Below are positions 51,927-60,821 of a stretch of DNA of 64,000 nt, in pieces. Made by a program: the position numbers and the translations under genes. The DNA comes from Gammaproteobacteria bacterium (GTDB taxonomy: Bacteria; Pseudomonadota; Gammaproteobacteria; DRLM01): NCBI GenBank assembly GCA_023266095.1, contig JAHFRV010000008.1, positions 1 through 64,000 on the forward strand, given 5' to 3'. Each line of letters begins with the position of its first letter. Within the stretch, counting starts at the first letter, position 1. The notes beneath the pieces were generated by a model that saw only the letters and a program-made list of their open reading frames with translations, was not told the origin of the DNA and made no database searches.

Positions 51927-52923
51927 ATTCCTCGCCGCCTTGGCCACCCAGGTTGATTTCACCGGCCTCGGCCATACGCCGGGCGATGGAGAGAATTTCC
52001 TTCTGCGCCGTCTCAACTTCGCTCAAGCGCACCGGTCCTTTCGCTTCCAGATCTTCCTTGAGCATTTCCGCCGCGCGTTTGGACATATTTTTAAATATCT
52101 TCTCTTTCATAATTTCGTCGGAACCTTTGAGGGCCAACATCAATGAATCGGACGACACCTCGCGCAACAAGGCTTGGATACCTCTATCATCCAATTCTTT
52201 GAGATTGTCGAATACGAACATCAAATCTTCGATGGATTGCGCCAGATCGGCATCCATTTCTTTAATAGTGTCCATAATCTGTCCACCTTTAGAGGTTTCC
52301 AGAAAATTGAGAATGTTCGCCGCGGCTTTAGTGCCGCCTACCGATGAGGATTTGACGCTATTGTTGCCTGAGAACTGCCGCTCGAGGATTTCGTCCAGTT
52401 CGCGCAACGCCGTCGGGTGAACCCCGTCCAGACTCGCGATCCGCATCAACACATCGGAACGCAGACGGTCGGGCAGTAAACTCAGAACTTGCGCCGCGTG
52501 ATCGCTGTCCAGATACGCCAGGACGATGGAAATAATCTGCGGATGCTCGAGACGGATCACCTCGGCTACCGCCCGCGGGTCCATCCATTTCAGCGCCTCT
52601 AAACCCTTGGAGGTCGTGCCAGTGATGATGCGATCAATTAAATTTCCCGCCTTATCGTCACCCAGCGCCGACCGAAGTACACTGCGAATATAATCCTCAT
52701 TGCCGACGCCCAGCGAAGTCTGGCCATCGACCATTTGCACGAAGTCACCCACCACGGACTGCACTTGCGAGGTAGTGATATTGTTCAGCGTGGCCATCGC
52801 CATGCCGACTTTTTGCACTTCTTTAGGCGTCATGAGTTTGAGAATTTCCGAGGCCGCCGCCTCACCGACCGCCATTAAAAAAATCGCGGCCTTCTCCACG
52901 CCTTTGCCCACCCCCTCAGCCAT
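51919..52923 (-). CDS. fliG: Flagellar motor switch protein FliG
   Basis: Torque-generating rotor protein. The N-terminal domain binds FliF (start GKGVEKAAIFLMAVGEAAAS), the middle carries the EHPQIISIVLAYLD (EHPQ) motif, and the C-terminal domain has the charged ridge with MFVFDNLKELDDRGIQALL for contact with stators. Length is 334. It lies between fliF and fliH with 8-base overlaps on both sides. Confidence 0.97.
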   Translation of the reverse strand: MAEGVGKGVEKAAIFLMAVGEAAASEILKLMTPKEVQKVGMAMATLNNITTSQVQSVVGDFVQMVDGQTSLGVGNEDYIRSVLRSALGDDKAGNLIDRIITGTTSKGLEALKWMDPRAVAEVIRLEHPQIISIVLAYLDSDHAAQVLSLLPDRLRSDVLMRIASLDGVHPTALRELDEILERQFSGNNSVKSSSVGGTKAAANILNFLETSKGGQIMDTIKEMDADLAQSIEDLMFVFDNLKELDDRGIQALLREVSSDSLMLALKGSDEIMKEKIFKNMSKRAAEMLKEDLEAKGPVRLSEVETAQKEILSIARRMAEAGEINLGGQGGEEYV

Positions 52924-54547
52924 CGCTCGCCACCCAGTTCTTCACGACTTGCGCAACCCGTTTCGGATCGTCTTTGGCCATACTTTGCGCCATGCCCAGA
53001 TGTTGCTCGTAAGCGTTGCTATCGAGTAATTGAGGAGTTTGCGGCGATTGCAAACGTTGCTGGTTCATCTCCGGCGCGGGCAACTGTCCGCCACCGGCAT
53101 TGGCGGCGATATACGCCGGTGCGGGTGCTTTTTCAACGAGATTGCGGAACAGCGGCTTCAATACCCCAAAGATCAATACCAAGATGCCGATGCCTGCCAA
53201 CACCTGTTTGCCCACCTCCCACACCCAGGGCTTATCCAGCAGCGCGGGTTCCGGCAAGGGTTCGACTTTGGGCGATTCGGTGAACGAGGCGTTGATCACA
53301 TTGAGACTATCACCACGCTGCGGATTGAAGCCCACCGCCTCCTTGGCCAAAGAGGTGATGCGGTTGATCTCATCTTCGCTGCGCGGCGTACGCTGGATTT
53401 TACCGTCGGCATCCGCCACCTGCCGGTCATCGACCACCACCGCGATGGAGAGACGGCGGACATTGCCGGTAGGAAACTGGGTATGACTGATGGTTTTGTC
53501 CAACTCATAATTACGTGTCACCCGTTTCGTGCTGTTCTGCGGTCCGGCGGAGTTGTCCGGTTTGGCCGCGGCCTGCGCGCCGGTAACCGGCGGTTGATTG
53601 GTCAACGCGCCCGGCACGCCGCCGGTATTGCCCGGACCCCGCGATAAATCCTCCGAAGTCTGTTCGCTCCTGATTGCGGGCAGATCGGGATTAAAACTCT
53701 CCTGCGTCTGTTCGATGACGCTGAAATCCACCTCGGCCGACACCTGCGCCCGCACGCCTTCGACACCCAGTATCGGCGTCAAAATATCTTCGATACGCTT
53801 GATGTAGTAGTCTTCCAACTGCCGACGGTAATCGAACTGATTGGCAGTGAGGCGCATTTGACTCGACGACTGGGCGCCGCTCAGCAGTTTGCCGGATTGA
53901 TCGACCACCGTAATACTGTCGGGCGAAAGATTCGGCACGCTCGACGCGACTAGATGCACGATCGCACCCACCTGCCCGGCATCGAGTTGCCGGCCGCTCA
54001 ACACATTCAACATAACCGAGGCGGAAGGGAATTTTTTGTCGCGCTCGCGCACGAACGACGATTGTTTCGGCACCGCCAAATGCACGCGGGCGGTTTGCAC
54101 TCCGCTGATACTGCCAATGGTCCTGGCCAGTTCGCCTTCCAAGGCGCGTTGATACTGGGCGTTTTCCATGAACTGGCTCACACCCAAACCTTGCTCCTTA
54201 TCGAGCAATTCAAAACCGGTGGCCGAACCCTTGGGCAGGCCGGAACCGGCCAATTGCAATCTTGCCTCGTGCACCCGGTCGGCGGGCACCATGACGGTCC
54301 CCGTGTTAGCGGACAGTTGATGAGGGATGCCTTTGGCGTCCAAGGCATTGGTGATCGCCAGGGTGTCCTGATCGGTCAGCCCGCTGTACAACATCTGGTA
54401 GCTGGGCTGCTGCGACCACAACACCACCATCACGCCCAAAGCGACGCTGGCGGCCAAGCCCAGCATGACGCCAATTTGACGAAACACCGGCAGTTGACTC
54501 AGGCCATCTACCGCCGAACCCGATTTTTTTGCTTTAACGTCCGCCAT
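52916..54547 (-). CDS. fliF: Flagellar MS-ring protein FliF
   Basis: Base ring in the inner membrane. Two helices: one near the N-terminus (IGVMLGLAASVALGVMVVLW) and one near residue 440-460 (VLAGIGILVLIFGVLKPLF). Between them are the ring-building motifs, including QYQRALEGELARTIGSI, RVHLAVPKQSSFVRE and SPDSITVVDQSGKLLS. The C-terminal tail binds FliG. Length is 543. A 57-base gap separates it from fliE. Confidence 0.97.
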   Translation of the reverse strand: MADVKAKKSGSAVDGLSQLPVFRQIGVMLGLAASVALGVMVVLWSQQPSYQMLYSGLTDQDTLAITNALDAKGIPHQLSANTGTVMVPADRVHEARLQLAGSGLPKGSATGFELLDKEQGLGVSQFMENAQYQRALEGELARTIGSISGVQTARVHLAVPKQSSFVRERDKKFPSASVMLNVLSGRQLDAGQVGAIVHLVASSVPNLSPDSITVVDQSGKLLSGAQSSSQMRLTANQFDYRRQLEDYYIKRIEDILTPILGVEGVRAQVSAEVDFSVIEQTQESFNPDLPAIRSEQTSEDLSRGPGNTGGVPGALTNQPPVTGAQAAAKPDNSAGPQNSTKRVTRNYELDKTISHTQFPTGNVRRLSIAVVVDDRQVADADGKIQRTPRSEDEINRITSLAKEAVGFNPQRGDSLNVINASFTESPKVEPLPEPALLDKPWVWEVGKQVLAGIGILVLIFGVLKPLFRNLVEKAPAPAYIAANAGGGQLPAPEMNQQRLQSPQTPQLLDSNAYEQHLGMAQSMAKDDPKRVAQVVKNWVASDG

Positions 54548-54604
54548 GTTTAACTATGCATCCATCTGGTTGATCGCATCGATGATTGGTTTTCACAATA
54601 CTTT

Positions 54605-54925
54605 CTATATCGACATATTCATCACGTCTTGATAAGCGCTCACCAGCTTGTTTCGCACTTCCACCATCGCCTGAAAAGAAATTTTGGCCTTCTGCAAGGC
54701 GACCATCACTTCGGTCAAATCCACTTGCGCATCGCCCTTCTCAAACGAGGTGGCCAAATCGCCGGCCTGTTGCTGGGTCTCATTGACCTTGTCGATGGCC
54801 GATTTCAGCATGTTGGAAAAATCGCCGCCCGCCGCGCCCGTGGAACCGACGGTAGACTGGCCCTGCGCCACGGCGGCCATAGACCGCAGTTGAGTTAATA
54901 CTTGATTGATATCGATGTCGCTCAT
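54605..54925 (-). CDS. fliE: Flagellar hook-basal body protein FliE
   Basis: Rod adapter protein of 106 residues. The N-terminal segment is short and polar. The C-terminal part has FSNMLKSAIDKVNETQQQAG, VDLTEVMVALQKAKISFQAM and VEVRNKLVSAYQDVMNMSI, the family signature. It is the first gene of the fliEFGHIJ block. No sigma-54 site with proper spacing was found in the 43 bases upstream. Confidence 0.96.
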   Translation of the reverse strand: MSDIDINQVLTQLRSMAAVAQGQSTVGSTGAAGGDFSNMLKSAIDKVNETQQQAGDLATSFEKGDAQVDLTEVMVALQKAKISFQAMVEVRNKLVSAYQDVMNMSI

Positions 54926-54968
54926 AGCTGAGCCGCCTCCATGTCCCTTACGGTCGGTAACCTGAACT

Positions 54969-56333
54969 TCACAGTGTGTAGCCTACGGGAATATCGACGC
55001 CCTGCTCACGCATGCGTGCCAGCTTGTAACGCAAAGTCCGCTGACTGATGCCCAATTTTTCCGCCGCTGACTTGCGACTGCCACGTGCCGAGCGCAGGGC
55101 GTCGATGATCAAACGGTGTTCGTTGCGCTTCATGCCATCGCTCAATTCACCGCCGTCGGCCGGCAACTCCGACGCTAGCGGGGTAAGTACAGCCGCGGGT
55201 CCGGCACTTTCATCCTCGAAGTGAATGTGCTCCGCGCCGATCGCGTGCCCCTGCCGCATGATGATCGCGCGCTGAATGACGTTATCCAATTCCCGGACAT
55301 TGCCCGGCCATCGATGCGAAAGCAAACGTTCCTCGGCAGCCGCCGTCAAGCCGGGCAAACCCGCTTGTCCCGCGTATTTTTTCAGGAAAAAACGCACCAG
55401 CGGCATGATGTCGGCCATGCGCTCGCGCAGCGCGGGAATGTGCAGCGGGAACACATGCAGACGATAATAAAGATCCTCGCGGAAACGGCCGGCCTTCACT
55501 TCCTCGCGCATCACCCGATTCGAAGTAGCCAACACCCGCACGTCGAGTGGCATGGTTTTTCGGCCGCCCAAACGCTCGACTTCCCTTTCCTGCAAAACCC
55601 GAAGTAACTTCGCTTGCAGGCCGAGAGCCATTTCGGAGATTTCATCGAGCAATAAGGTACCGCCATTGGCTTGCTCGAATTTGCCGGGGGTGGCTTGGTA
55701 AGCACCGGTAAAAGCGCCTTTCTCGAATCCGAACAACAACGCTTCCAACATATTCTCAGGGATCGCGGCGCAATTGATCGCCACGAACGGCCCTTGCGCC
55801 CGCTTGGATTCACTGTGAAGATAACGAGCGAACACTTCTTTTCCTGTACCGCTCTCGCCGCTGAGCATCACCGTCACGTCAGTCTCGGCCACCCGTTTGG
55901 CAAGCTCGGCCAATTGGCGGGTCTTGATATCCTCGGCGATCAAGCCGGTGGTTTCCTCGCCGGCCGGCGAGGACGAGGCATAACGCTCTACCAGATTGAC
56001 CAGCACATCGGCTTCGAAAGGCTTCACCAAGTAATCCGCCGCTCCTTCATGCATGGCGGACACCGCTTTTTGGATAGTCCCGTAAGCGGTAATCAGTATC
56101 ACGGGGAGCGCCGGGTGATTTTTCTTGATGTTTTTAAGCAGACTGTGGCCGTCCATCGGCGTCATCTGCACATCGCTCACCACCAGATCCATCCTGTTAC
56201 GAGCGAGAATATCCAGGGCGGCGGTTGCATTCGCGGCACTGGCAACCGAGTAACCGGCGAGCTGCAAAGTGTCGGACAACGCTTCCCGTAGCGAATTGTC
56301 ATCTTCAACGACCAGGACTCTCGCTTGATTCAT
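54969..56333 (-). CDS. fleR: Flagellar response regulator FleR (FlrC-like)
   Basis: NtrC-type activator for middle flagellar genes. The receiver has Asp54 in LVVSDVQMTPMDG; the AAA+ domain has [15 protein letters not shown] and GAFTGA; a Fis-type helix-turn-helix ends the chain. It responds to the sensor kinase encoded upstream. The ATG at 56333 has AGGAG five bases upstream, giving 454 residues. The GAFTGA loop supports a sigma-54 interaction. Confidence 0.96.
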   Translation of the reverse strand: MNQARVLVVEDDNSLREALSDTLQLAGYSVASAANATAALDILARNRMDLVVSDVQMTPMDGHSLLKNIKKNHPALPVILITAYGTIQKAVSAMHEGAADYLVKPFEADVLVNLVERYASSSPAGEETTGLIAEDIKTRQLAELAKRVAETDVTVMLSGESGTGKEVFARYLHSESKRAQGPFVAINCAAIPENMLEALLFGFEKGAFTGAYQATPGKFEQANGGTLLLDEISEMALGLQAKLLRVLQEREVERLGGRKTMPLDVRVLATSNRVMREEVKAGRFREDLYYRLHVFPLHIPALRERMADIMPLVRFFLKKYAGQAGLPGLTAAAEERLLSHRWPGNVRELDNVIQRAIIMRQGHAIGAEHIHFEDESAGPAAVLTPLASELPADGGELSDGMKRNEHRLIIDALRSARGSRKSAAEKLGISQRTLRYKLARMREQGVDIPVGYTL

Positions 56334-56395
56334 ATTTTCTCCTGCGCTGGTGCTGTTTAAATACATATCAATCGCCCAGATGAATTTAAGACTGC

Positions 56396-57604
56396 TTACT
56401 TTTTACCGCACCAAAGCCCGCTGGCGAGAGCCTGTTCGGTGTTGGGCACGGGAAATTTCAGTATAAAACTGGCGCCGCAGCCTTCCGTCGATTCCAGATT
56501 CACCGTGCCGCGGTGTCCTTCCATGACCGCGCGGACCACGGCCAGACCCAAACCGGTGCCGCTGCGGCGGGTCGTGAAAAACGGTTCGAATATTTTCTCG
56601 TGTAAGTCCCGTGGAATGCCGGGGCCATTATCGGTGACGCGTACTTCAATGCCGCCGTCAACCGCGCGGCGGGTTTCAATGAGCAGCCGTATATCCGCGC
56701 CGGCAGCCTGCATCGCGTTGGTGGTCAGATTCAGCAATGCGCCCACCAACACCTCGGGCACACCATCGATGGTCGCACCGGGCGCACGATCGACGATTTC
56801 GAGTTGACCACGGCCTTGCTGGAGAGGCAGCTCCAAAGCCTGCCGCAAATCATCGAGCAGCGCGCTCAAAGCGATAGGTTGCGCGGCGAACTCACCGCCG
56901 CGGGCGAAGACCAGCATGTCATTAACCATGCGTTCCAACTCGCGCAGGCGCGACAGGACTTTGCCCGCGCAGTGCACCCGGTCCGTCTGTTCGGCCGGCG
57001 CCTTGTGCAACATGGAGACATAAAGCATCGCCGACGAAAGTGGAGTACGAATCTGATGCGCGAGCCGCGCCACCATTTCCCCCATGGCCGACAGGCGCTG
57101 ATGGCGGCTCAATAAATCCTGCAGTTGACGGGTTTCTGTCACATCTTGAAAAAGCAGAATCCGGCCGGGCTCGGCCGCGAGTTCGCAGCTTGAAATACTG
57201 AGTTGGCGGCCATCCTTGAGCGTGGTTTCGTACAGCCCTTGTGCGCCGGCGGCAAAGGCGCGCACCGACACCTTGCTCCAATTCTCACCCAGCAGTGGTT
57301 CGTTCAACAGGGAGACGGCGACGGGATTACATTCTTGAACGAGGCCCTGGCCGTCGAGTACCACTACTCCGCCGGGCAATGTCTCCAAAAGGAGTTGCAG
57401 ACGATTGGCCAGACGTTCCTTTTCGGCAAGTTGCTCTAGACGCTCGTGGCGCGCGGCCGCCAACTCGTCGGTGAGCACCGCGACACGGTCTTCGAGTAAA
57501 CGGTAGGATTCAGCCAGTCGTTCCGATACCTGACTGAAGACGTTAAATGCGTCTTCCAGATCCTGGGAGCGGTTAGCTAAGGTCGGCATCGTGCACGCTC
57601 TCAT
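56396..57604 (-). CDS. fleS: Flagellar sensor kinase FleS (FlrB-like)
   Basis: Cytosolic histidine kinase. There is an N-terminal coiled coil (about 25-75), a PAS-like domain (about 75-155), the phospho-histidine His183 in MVARLAHQIRTPLSSAM, and the ATP-binding boxes LLNLTTNAMQA, VTDNGPGIPRD and GTGLGLAVVRAVMEGH. No membrane helix is seen, which matches FleS. Length is 402. It sits 62 bases upstream of fleR; a sigma-54 site is upstream. Confidence 0.95.
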   Translation of the reverse strand: MRACTMPTLANRSQDLEDAFNVFSQVSERLAESYRLLEDRVAVLTDELAAARHERLEQLAEKERLANRLQLLLETLPGGVVVLDGQGLVQECNPVAVSLLNEPLLGENWSKVSVRAFAAGAQGLYETTLKDGRQLSISSCELAAEPGRILLFQDVTETRQLQDLLSRHQRLSAMGEMVARLAHQIRTPLSSAMLYVSMLHKAPAEQTDRVHCAGKVLSRLRELERMVNDMLVFARGGEFAAQPIALSALLDDLRQALELPLQQGRGQLEIVDRAPGATIDGVPEVLVGALLNLTTNAMQAAGADIRLLIETRRAVDGGIEVRVTDNGPGIPRDLHEKIFEPFFTTRRSGTGLGLAVVRAVMEGHRGTVNLESTEGCGASFILKFPVPNTEQALASGLWCGKK

Positions 57605-57656
57605 TTCGCCTTATTACTATGATTTAGGTAGAGGATGGTTCCGCGTCATAGTTAAA

Positions 57657-57673
57657 GGCAAGAGTCGTGCCTA
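57657..57673 (-). promoter_or_regulatory. Sigma-54 promoter of fleSR
   Basis: Minus-strand TAGGCACGACTCTTGCC: GG and GC separated by exactly 10 bases, with GGCACG-N4-TTGC matching consensus except the first base of the -24. It lies about 50 bases before the fleS start and fits FleQ-dependent activation. Confidence 0.88.
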
Positions 57674-57731
57674 AGTAAGTTTCCTTTTTAAACAATAAGA
57701 TGCAAAATCAGTATCACGCATAGCGACAAGA

Positions 57732-59141
57732 TTACGTCACCTCATCACTGCGTTGTAGGCCGTATTTCCGCATTTTCTCCACTAAGGTGGTACGGCGCAG
57801 TTTGAGGCGGTTGGCGGCATGGGCCACGACCCCGTCCGCATCATCCAGCGCCTGCTTGATCAGATTGAATTCGAGATTGTTGATATGTTCTTTGAGATCT
57901 AGTCCTTCACGCGGCAAACGCGGTACGGCGAGCGGGTCGTAGCTCATCTCAAGCTCCGCTACCAGTTCGCGGGGGAAGTCGCCCGTCACGCCGCTGCGGA
58001 ATTTTTCCGGCAAGTCATATACATCAACAACACCAAAAGGGAACATGATCACCAAGCGCTCCATCAAGTTCGCCAGTTCCCGCACATTTCCCGGCCAGTG
58101 ATATTCGCAGAGCGACAAAACAGCCTGCGGCGTGAGTCGCGCCGAGCCCCGCTTTTCATGCTCCAAGCGGGTAATGAGTTCGGTGATCAAAAGGGGGACA
58201 TCTTCTTTGCGCTCACGCAAAGGCGGCATTTCGATAGGGAAAACGTTGAGCCGGTAATAAAGATCTTCCCGAAAATTGCCTTCGGCAATCTGCTCTTCAA
58301 GCTTATGATGAGTCGCGGCGATAATCCGTACATCGGCGTGTATCGGTTTGTTGCTGCCCACCCGTTCAAACACTCGCTCCTGGAGAACTCGCAGCAATTT
58401 GACCTGCATGTGCAGACTCATATCACCGATTTCATCGAGAAACAGGCTGCCGCCCTCGGCCAGCTCGAAGCGTCCTTGGCGGGTGGTAATGGCCCCGGTA
58501 AAGGCGCCTTTTTCATGGCCGAACAACTCGCTTTCCAGCAGTTCGGCCGGTATGGCGCCACAATTGATGGGGACAAAGGGTTTATCGCGGCGCGACGAAT
58601 GGTAGTGAAGGTTACGCGCCACCACTTCCTTGCCGGTACCCGATTCACCTAAGATCAAGACGGTAGCATCGGAGCTGGCCACTTGTTCAATGAGCTTGCG
58701 GACGTTACGAATACTGCGGCTATTGCCCACCAAGCTGCGGAATAATTCCGGCGAACGGCGCGACGAAGGTTCGCTGCGGCTTTCCACATACACCTCGGCT
58801 TGTTGTAAGGCATGGGTGAGTTGGCGATATTTTACAGGCCACTCGACTACGGCTAACACTCCCGTTTCCACGCTTTCTGGCAAGCTTAGATTAGGCAGCC
58901 GCAAGGCGATGATGGGGGCTTGGACATTCGACTCCTTGAAGGCTCGAAACACGTCGCCGCTACGCTCCGCCGATTCACACCCACCTAACAATATAGCCAG
59001 CGCAGGCTGCGACGCGGCCAGTGTTTGCCGCCAGCTATCGCAATTCGTCACTTGCACGTCGCTATAATCGAGAAACGCCAGAATCGCACGCAGCTCTTCG
59101 CGGCGTTGCTCATCGGCATCCACTACAATCACAGTCCCCAC
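57732..59141 (-). CDS. fleQ: Flagellar master regulator FleQ (FlrA-like)
   Basis: Sigma-54-dependent master activator; homologues bind c-di-GMP and FleN. The N-terminal receiver-like domain starts [18 protein letters not shown] and reads ILLGGCES where a phospho-acceptor Asp would be, so it is not phosphorylated in the usual way. AAA+: [36 protein letters not shown] Fis-type helix-turn-helix ends it. Start: a GTG at 59141 with GGGAGG upstream, giving 469 residues; the longer frame is non-coding-like. It is the head of the regulator block. Confidence 0.95.
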   Translation of the reverse strand: MGTVIVVDADEQRREELRAILAFLDYSDVQVTNCDSWRQTLAASQPALAILLGGCESAERSGDVFRAFKESNVQAPIIALRLPNLSLPESVETGVLAVVEWPVKYRQLTHALQQAEVYVESRSEPSSRRSPELFRSLVGNSRSIRNVRKLIEQVASSDATVLILGESGTGKEVVARNLHYHSSRRDKPFVPINCGAIPAELLESELFGHEKGAFTGAITTRQGRFELAEGGSLFLDEIGDMSLHMQVKLLRVLQERVFERVGSNKPIHADVRIIAATHHKLEEQIAEGNFREDLYYRLNVFPIEMPPLRERKEDVPLLITELITRLEHEKRGSARLTPQAVLSLCEYHWPGNVRELANLMERLVIMFPFGVVDVYDLPEKFRSGVTGDFPRELVAELEMSYDPLAVPRLPREGLDLKEHINNLEFNLIKQALDDADGVVAHAANRLKLRRTTLVEKMRKYGLQRSDEVT

Positions 59142-59229
59142 TGATATTAACCTCCCCGTTTGCCGCACCGCCCGGCAACCCACGCCAATTGCCGAAACTG
59201 TTGTTGCGTAGTCGCGGATTCCGGTAATC

Positions 59230-59258
59230 AGTAAATCACCGTGCCCGCAAGATGTCAA
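59230..59258 (-). promoter_or_regulatory. Sigma-70 promoter of fleQ
   Basis: Perfect TTGACA (59253-59258), 17-base spacer, then TTTACT (59230-59235, 4 of 6). It lies about 85 bases before the GTG start. A housekeeping promoter is expected for the top regulator. Confidence 0.6.
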
Positions 59259-59386
59259 AATCTTGTCGTGACTGAGGACCTAGGGACCGAGAGGTCGTGG
59301 CCCTCAAGAAATGTTTCATGCCTGAGGGCTAACACTGACTGGCGCCGCCTCACGCGGCCACCGTGGGCTTCCACCCTCGCCACGCT

Positions 59387-59962
59387 CTACTTGGCTGGCC
59401 GTTCGTCGTGTCCTATCCCGCGGCGGGCATAGGCCACGCTGCGGCGATGGTGGCGGAAAATCATTTTTTCCAGCCATTCTCGGGTACTTGCTCCCATGCC
59501 ATAAAATTGCAGAGTGATTTGCATCCCCCCTGCGACGGGAATCACACTCTGTACCAAGCCAAATAAAGTAAGAGGTCGCGGATAACGGCCGCTGAGATAG
59601 AGTTCCACACGTAGCGAGGTACCAATGGCGAGCGACTCGACATCCCGCCACTCGAGGCCGCCCGCACTCAGCTTGCTGGCACGCGGCGGCGGCAGGGGGG
59701 CATAATGGCTGAGCAATTGACTAACCAGGTCAAAAAGCAGATTCAGCTTGAATTCGACTGCGGCCAAATCAGGTGTAGCGCCGTGCTGCTCATCGACGCC
59801 GTCGGGAAGTTGTTCGTCCAGCGCATAAATGATTTTTAACACCTCTTGGTTGCGCGCATCGAACAACGCAAGCTCCTCCTCCCCAGGCACGGCGTTCTCT
59901 TCCTGCCAACGGAGAGGCAGTACCGCTTCGCAGATCAAGCCTTGGCCATCATTTTGTGACAT
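59387..59962 (-). CDS. PilZ-like domain protein next to fleQ
   Basis: 191 residues, with an acidic N-terminal half of mixed helices and a C-terminal PilZ-like beta barrel. The xSxxG-type motif is seen as KLSAGGLEW with surrounding LAIGTSLRVELYLSGRY, but a clear RxxxR c-di-GMP arginine pair is not obvious. A gene of this type lies between fliT and fleQ in related flagellar clusters. It may link c-di-GMP or protein contacts to motor or regulator control. The ATG at 59962 is preferred over one nine codons earlier; both are possible. Confidence 0.7.
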   Translation of the reverse strand: MSQNDGQGLICEAVLPLRWQEENAVPGEEELALFDARNQEVLKIIYALDEQLPDGVDEQHGATPDLAAVEFKLNLLFDLVSQLLSHYAPLPPPRASKLSAGGLEWRDVESLAIGTSLRVELYLSGRYPRPLTLFGLVQSVIPVAGGMQITLQFYGMGASTREWLEKMIFRHHRRSVAYARRGIGHDERPAK

Positions 59963-60012
59963 GGTCGTATTGTCGCTCCAGCCCGCCACTCAGAGCAATC
60001 TATCGATCTGAG

Positions 60013-60312
60013 TTACGTGCACTCTTTATAAGCGTGGCGGGCCTGCCGACCACGATGCAATCCTTGCAGCTCATTCGCTAGCTCTTGCTGTACCGTGCCG
60101 CCAAGTGCAAGCAGCGTTTCGTACGTCTTTAATATCTCTCTCAGCAAGGCAGCCAATTCCTCTTCGCGGCCCGCTGGGACCGGCGTAGACAGCAGGTGGC
60201 GCATCGCCGCGGCGAAAGTCCCTTCCAGCGCGGCCAATTCCGGCCACTCTTGGCGCTGGGCTGCCTCGCACATCCTTGCACACACCACGAGCGGATCAAA
60301 AGACGGATTCAT
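60013..60312 (-). CDS. fliT: FliT-like flagellar chaperone
   Basis: 99-residue helical protein in the fliS-fliT slot. The pattern of helices (CARMCEAAQRQEWPELAALEG; REEELAALLREILKTYETLL) is like FliT, which chaperones FliD and can hold regulators. Sequence similarity in the family is low, so the name relies on position. It overlaps fliS by four bases (ATGA). Confidence 0.75.
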   Translation of the reverse strand: MNPSFDPLVVCARMCEAAQRQEWPELAALEGTFAAAMRHLLSTPVPAGREEELAALLREILKTYETLLALGGTVQQELANELQGLHRGRQARHAYKECT

Positions 60313-60725
60313 TCGCTGGCCTTTGCGGACTGCTGCACCTCAATCGGGATACTGTCCCAACCACTCTTCAACTCGCGCAACAGCGCATTCACTTCGTCCA
60401 GCAATTCCGGCTGATTGTTAAGATTAGCCTGCACGAGTCGGCGACACATATAGTCGTAAAGGTCATCCAGATTCTGGGCGATGGCGCCGCCCGCCTCTTT
60501 GTTGAGACTGCCGCGCAAGCCACCGATAATGGCGATGGCCCAGGAGATATGACTACCTTTGTTGGGCACATCATTGTGATTCATGTATCCTTTGGCCATG
60601 GTGATTTTGTTGATCGCGCCCTCTAGCAGCATCTGGATCAAACGGTGAGGAGTTGCTCCACCTACTGCACTTTGCGCCACGACCTGGTTGTATTGCTTCA
60701 ATCCCTTATTAACGGAGTAATTCAT
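60309..60725 (-). CDS. fliS: Flagellin chaperone FliS
   Basis: Binds unfolded flagellin before export. The conserved start (YNQVVAQSAVGGATPHRLIQML) and mid-section GAINKITMAKGYM with SHISWAIAIIGGLRGSLNKE and YDYMCRRLVQANL are present. Length is 138. It follows fliD after 96 bases. Confidence 0.96.
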   Translation of the reverse strand: MNYSVNKGLKQYNQVVAQSAVGGATPHRLIQMLLEGAINKITMAKGYMNHNDVPNKGSHISWAIAIIGGLRGSLNKEAGGAIAQNLDDLYDYMCRRLVQANLNNQPELLDEVNALLRELKSGWDSIPIEVQQSAKASE

Positions 60726-60783
60726 TAAACGCTCCTAAACAGTTCATGGCACTGTGGCTGTGCCGATTATTTATTAATGGTCA

Positions 60784-60799
60784 TCGCGGCACACCGCGA
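60784..60799 (-). terminator. Hairpin between fliD and fliS
   Basis: Perfect 6-bp stem TCGCGG/CCGCGA with a 4-base loop, 22 bases past the fliD stop. There is no T-run, so it may only weaken read-through or protect the mRNA end. Confidence 0.35.
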
Positions 60800-60821
60800 A
60801 GTCGCCGAGTTAAAGCCTCTC

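Noticed and set aside
55000-55020. TGGCACG on the minus strand upstream of fliE, inside fleR
   Set aside because: The -24 half is perfect, but ten bases on the sequence is TG, not GC, so the -12 element is missing. It is also constrained as coding sequence.
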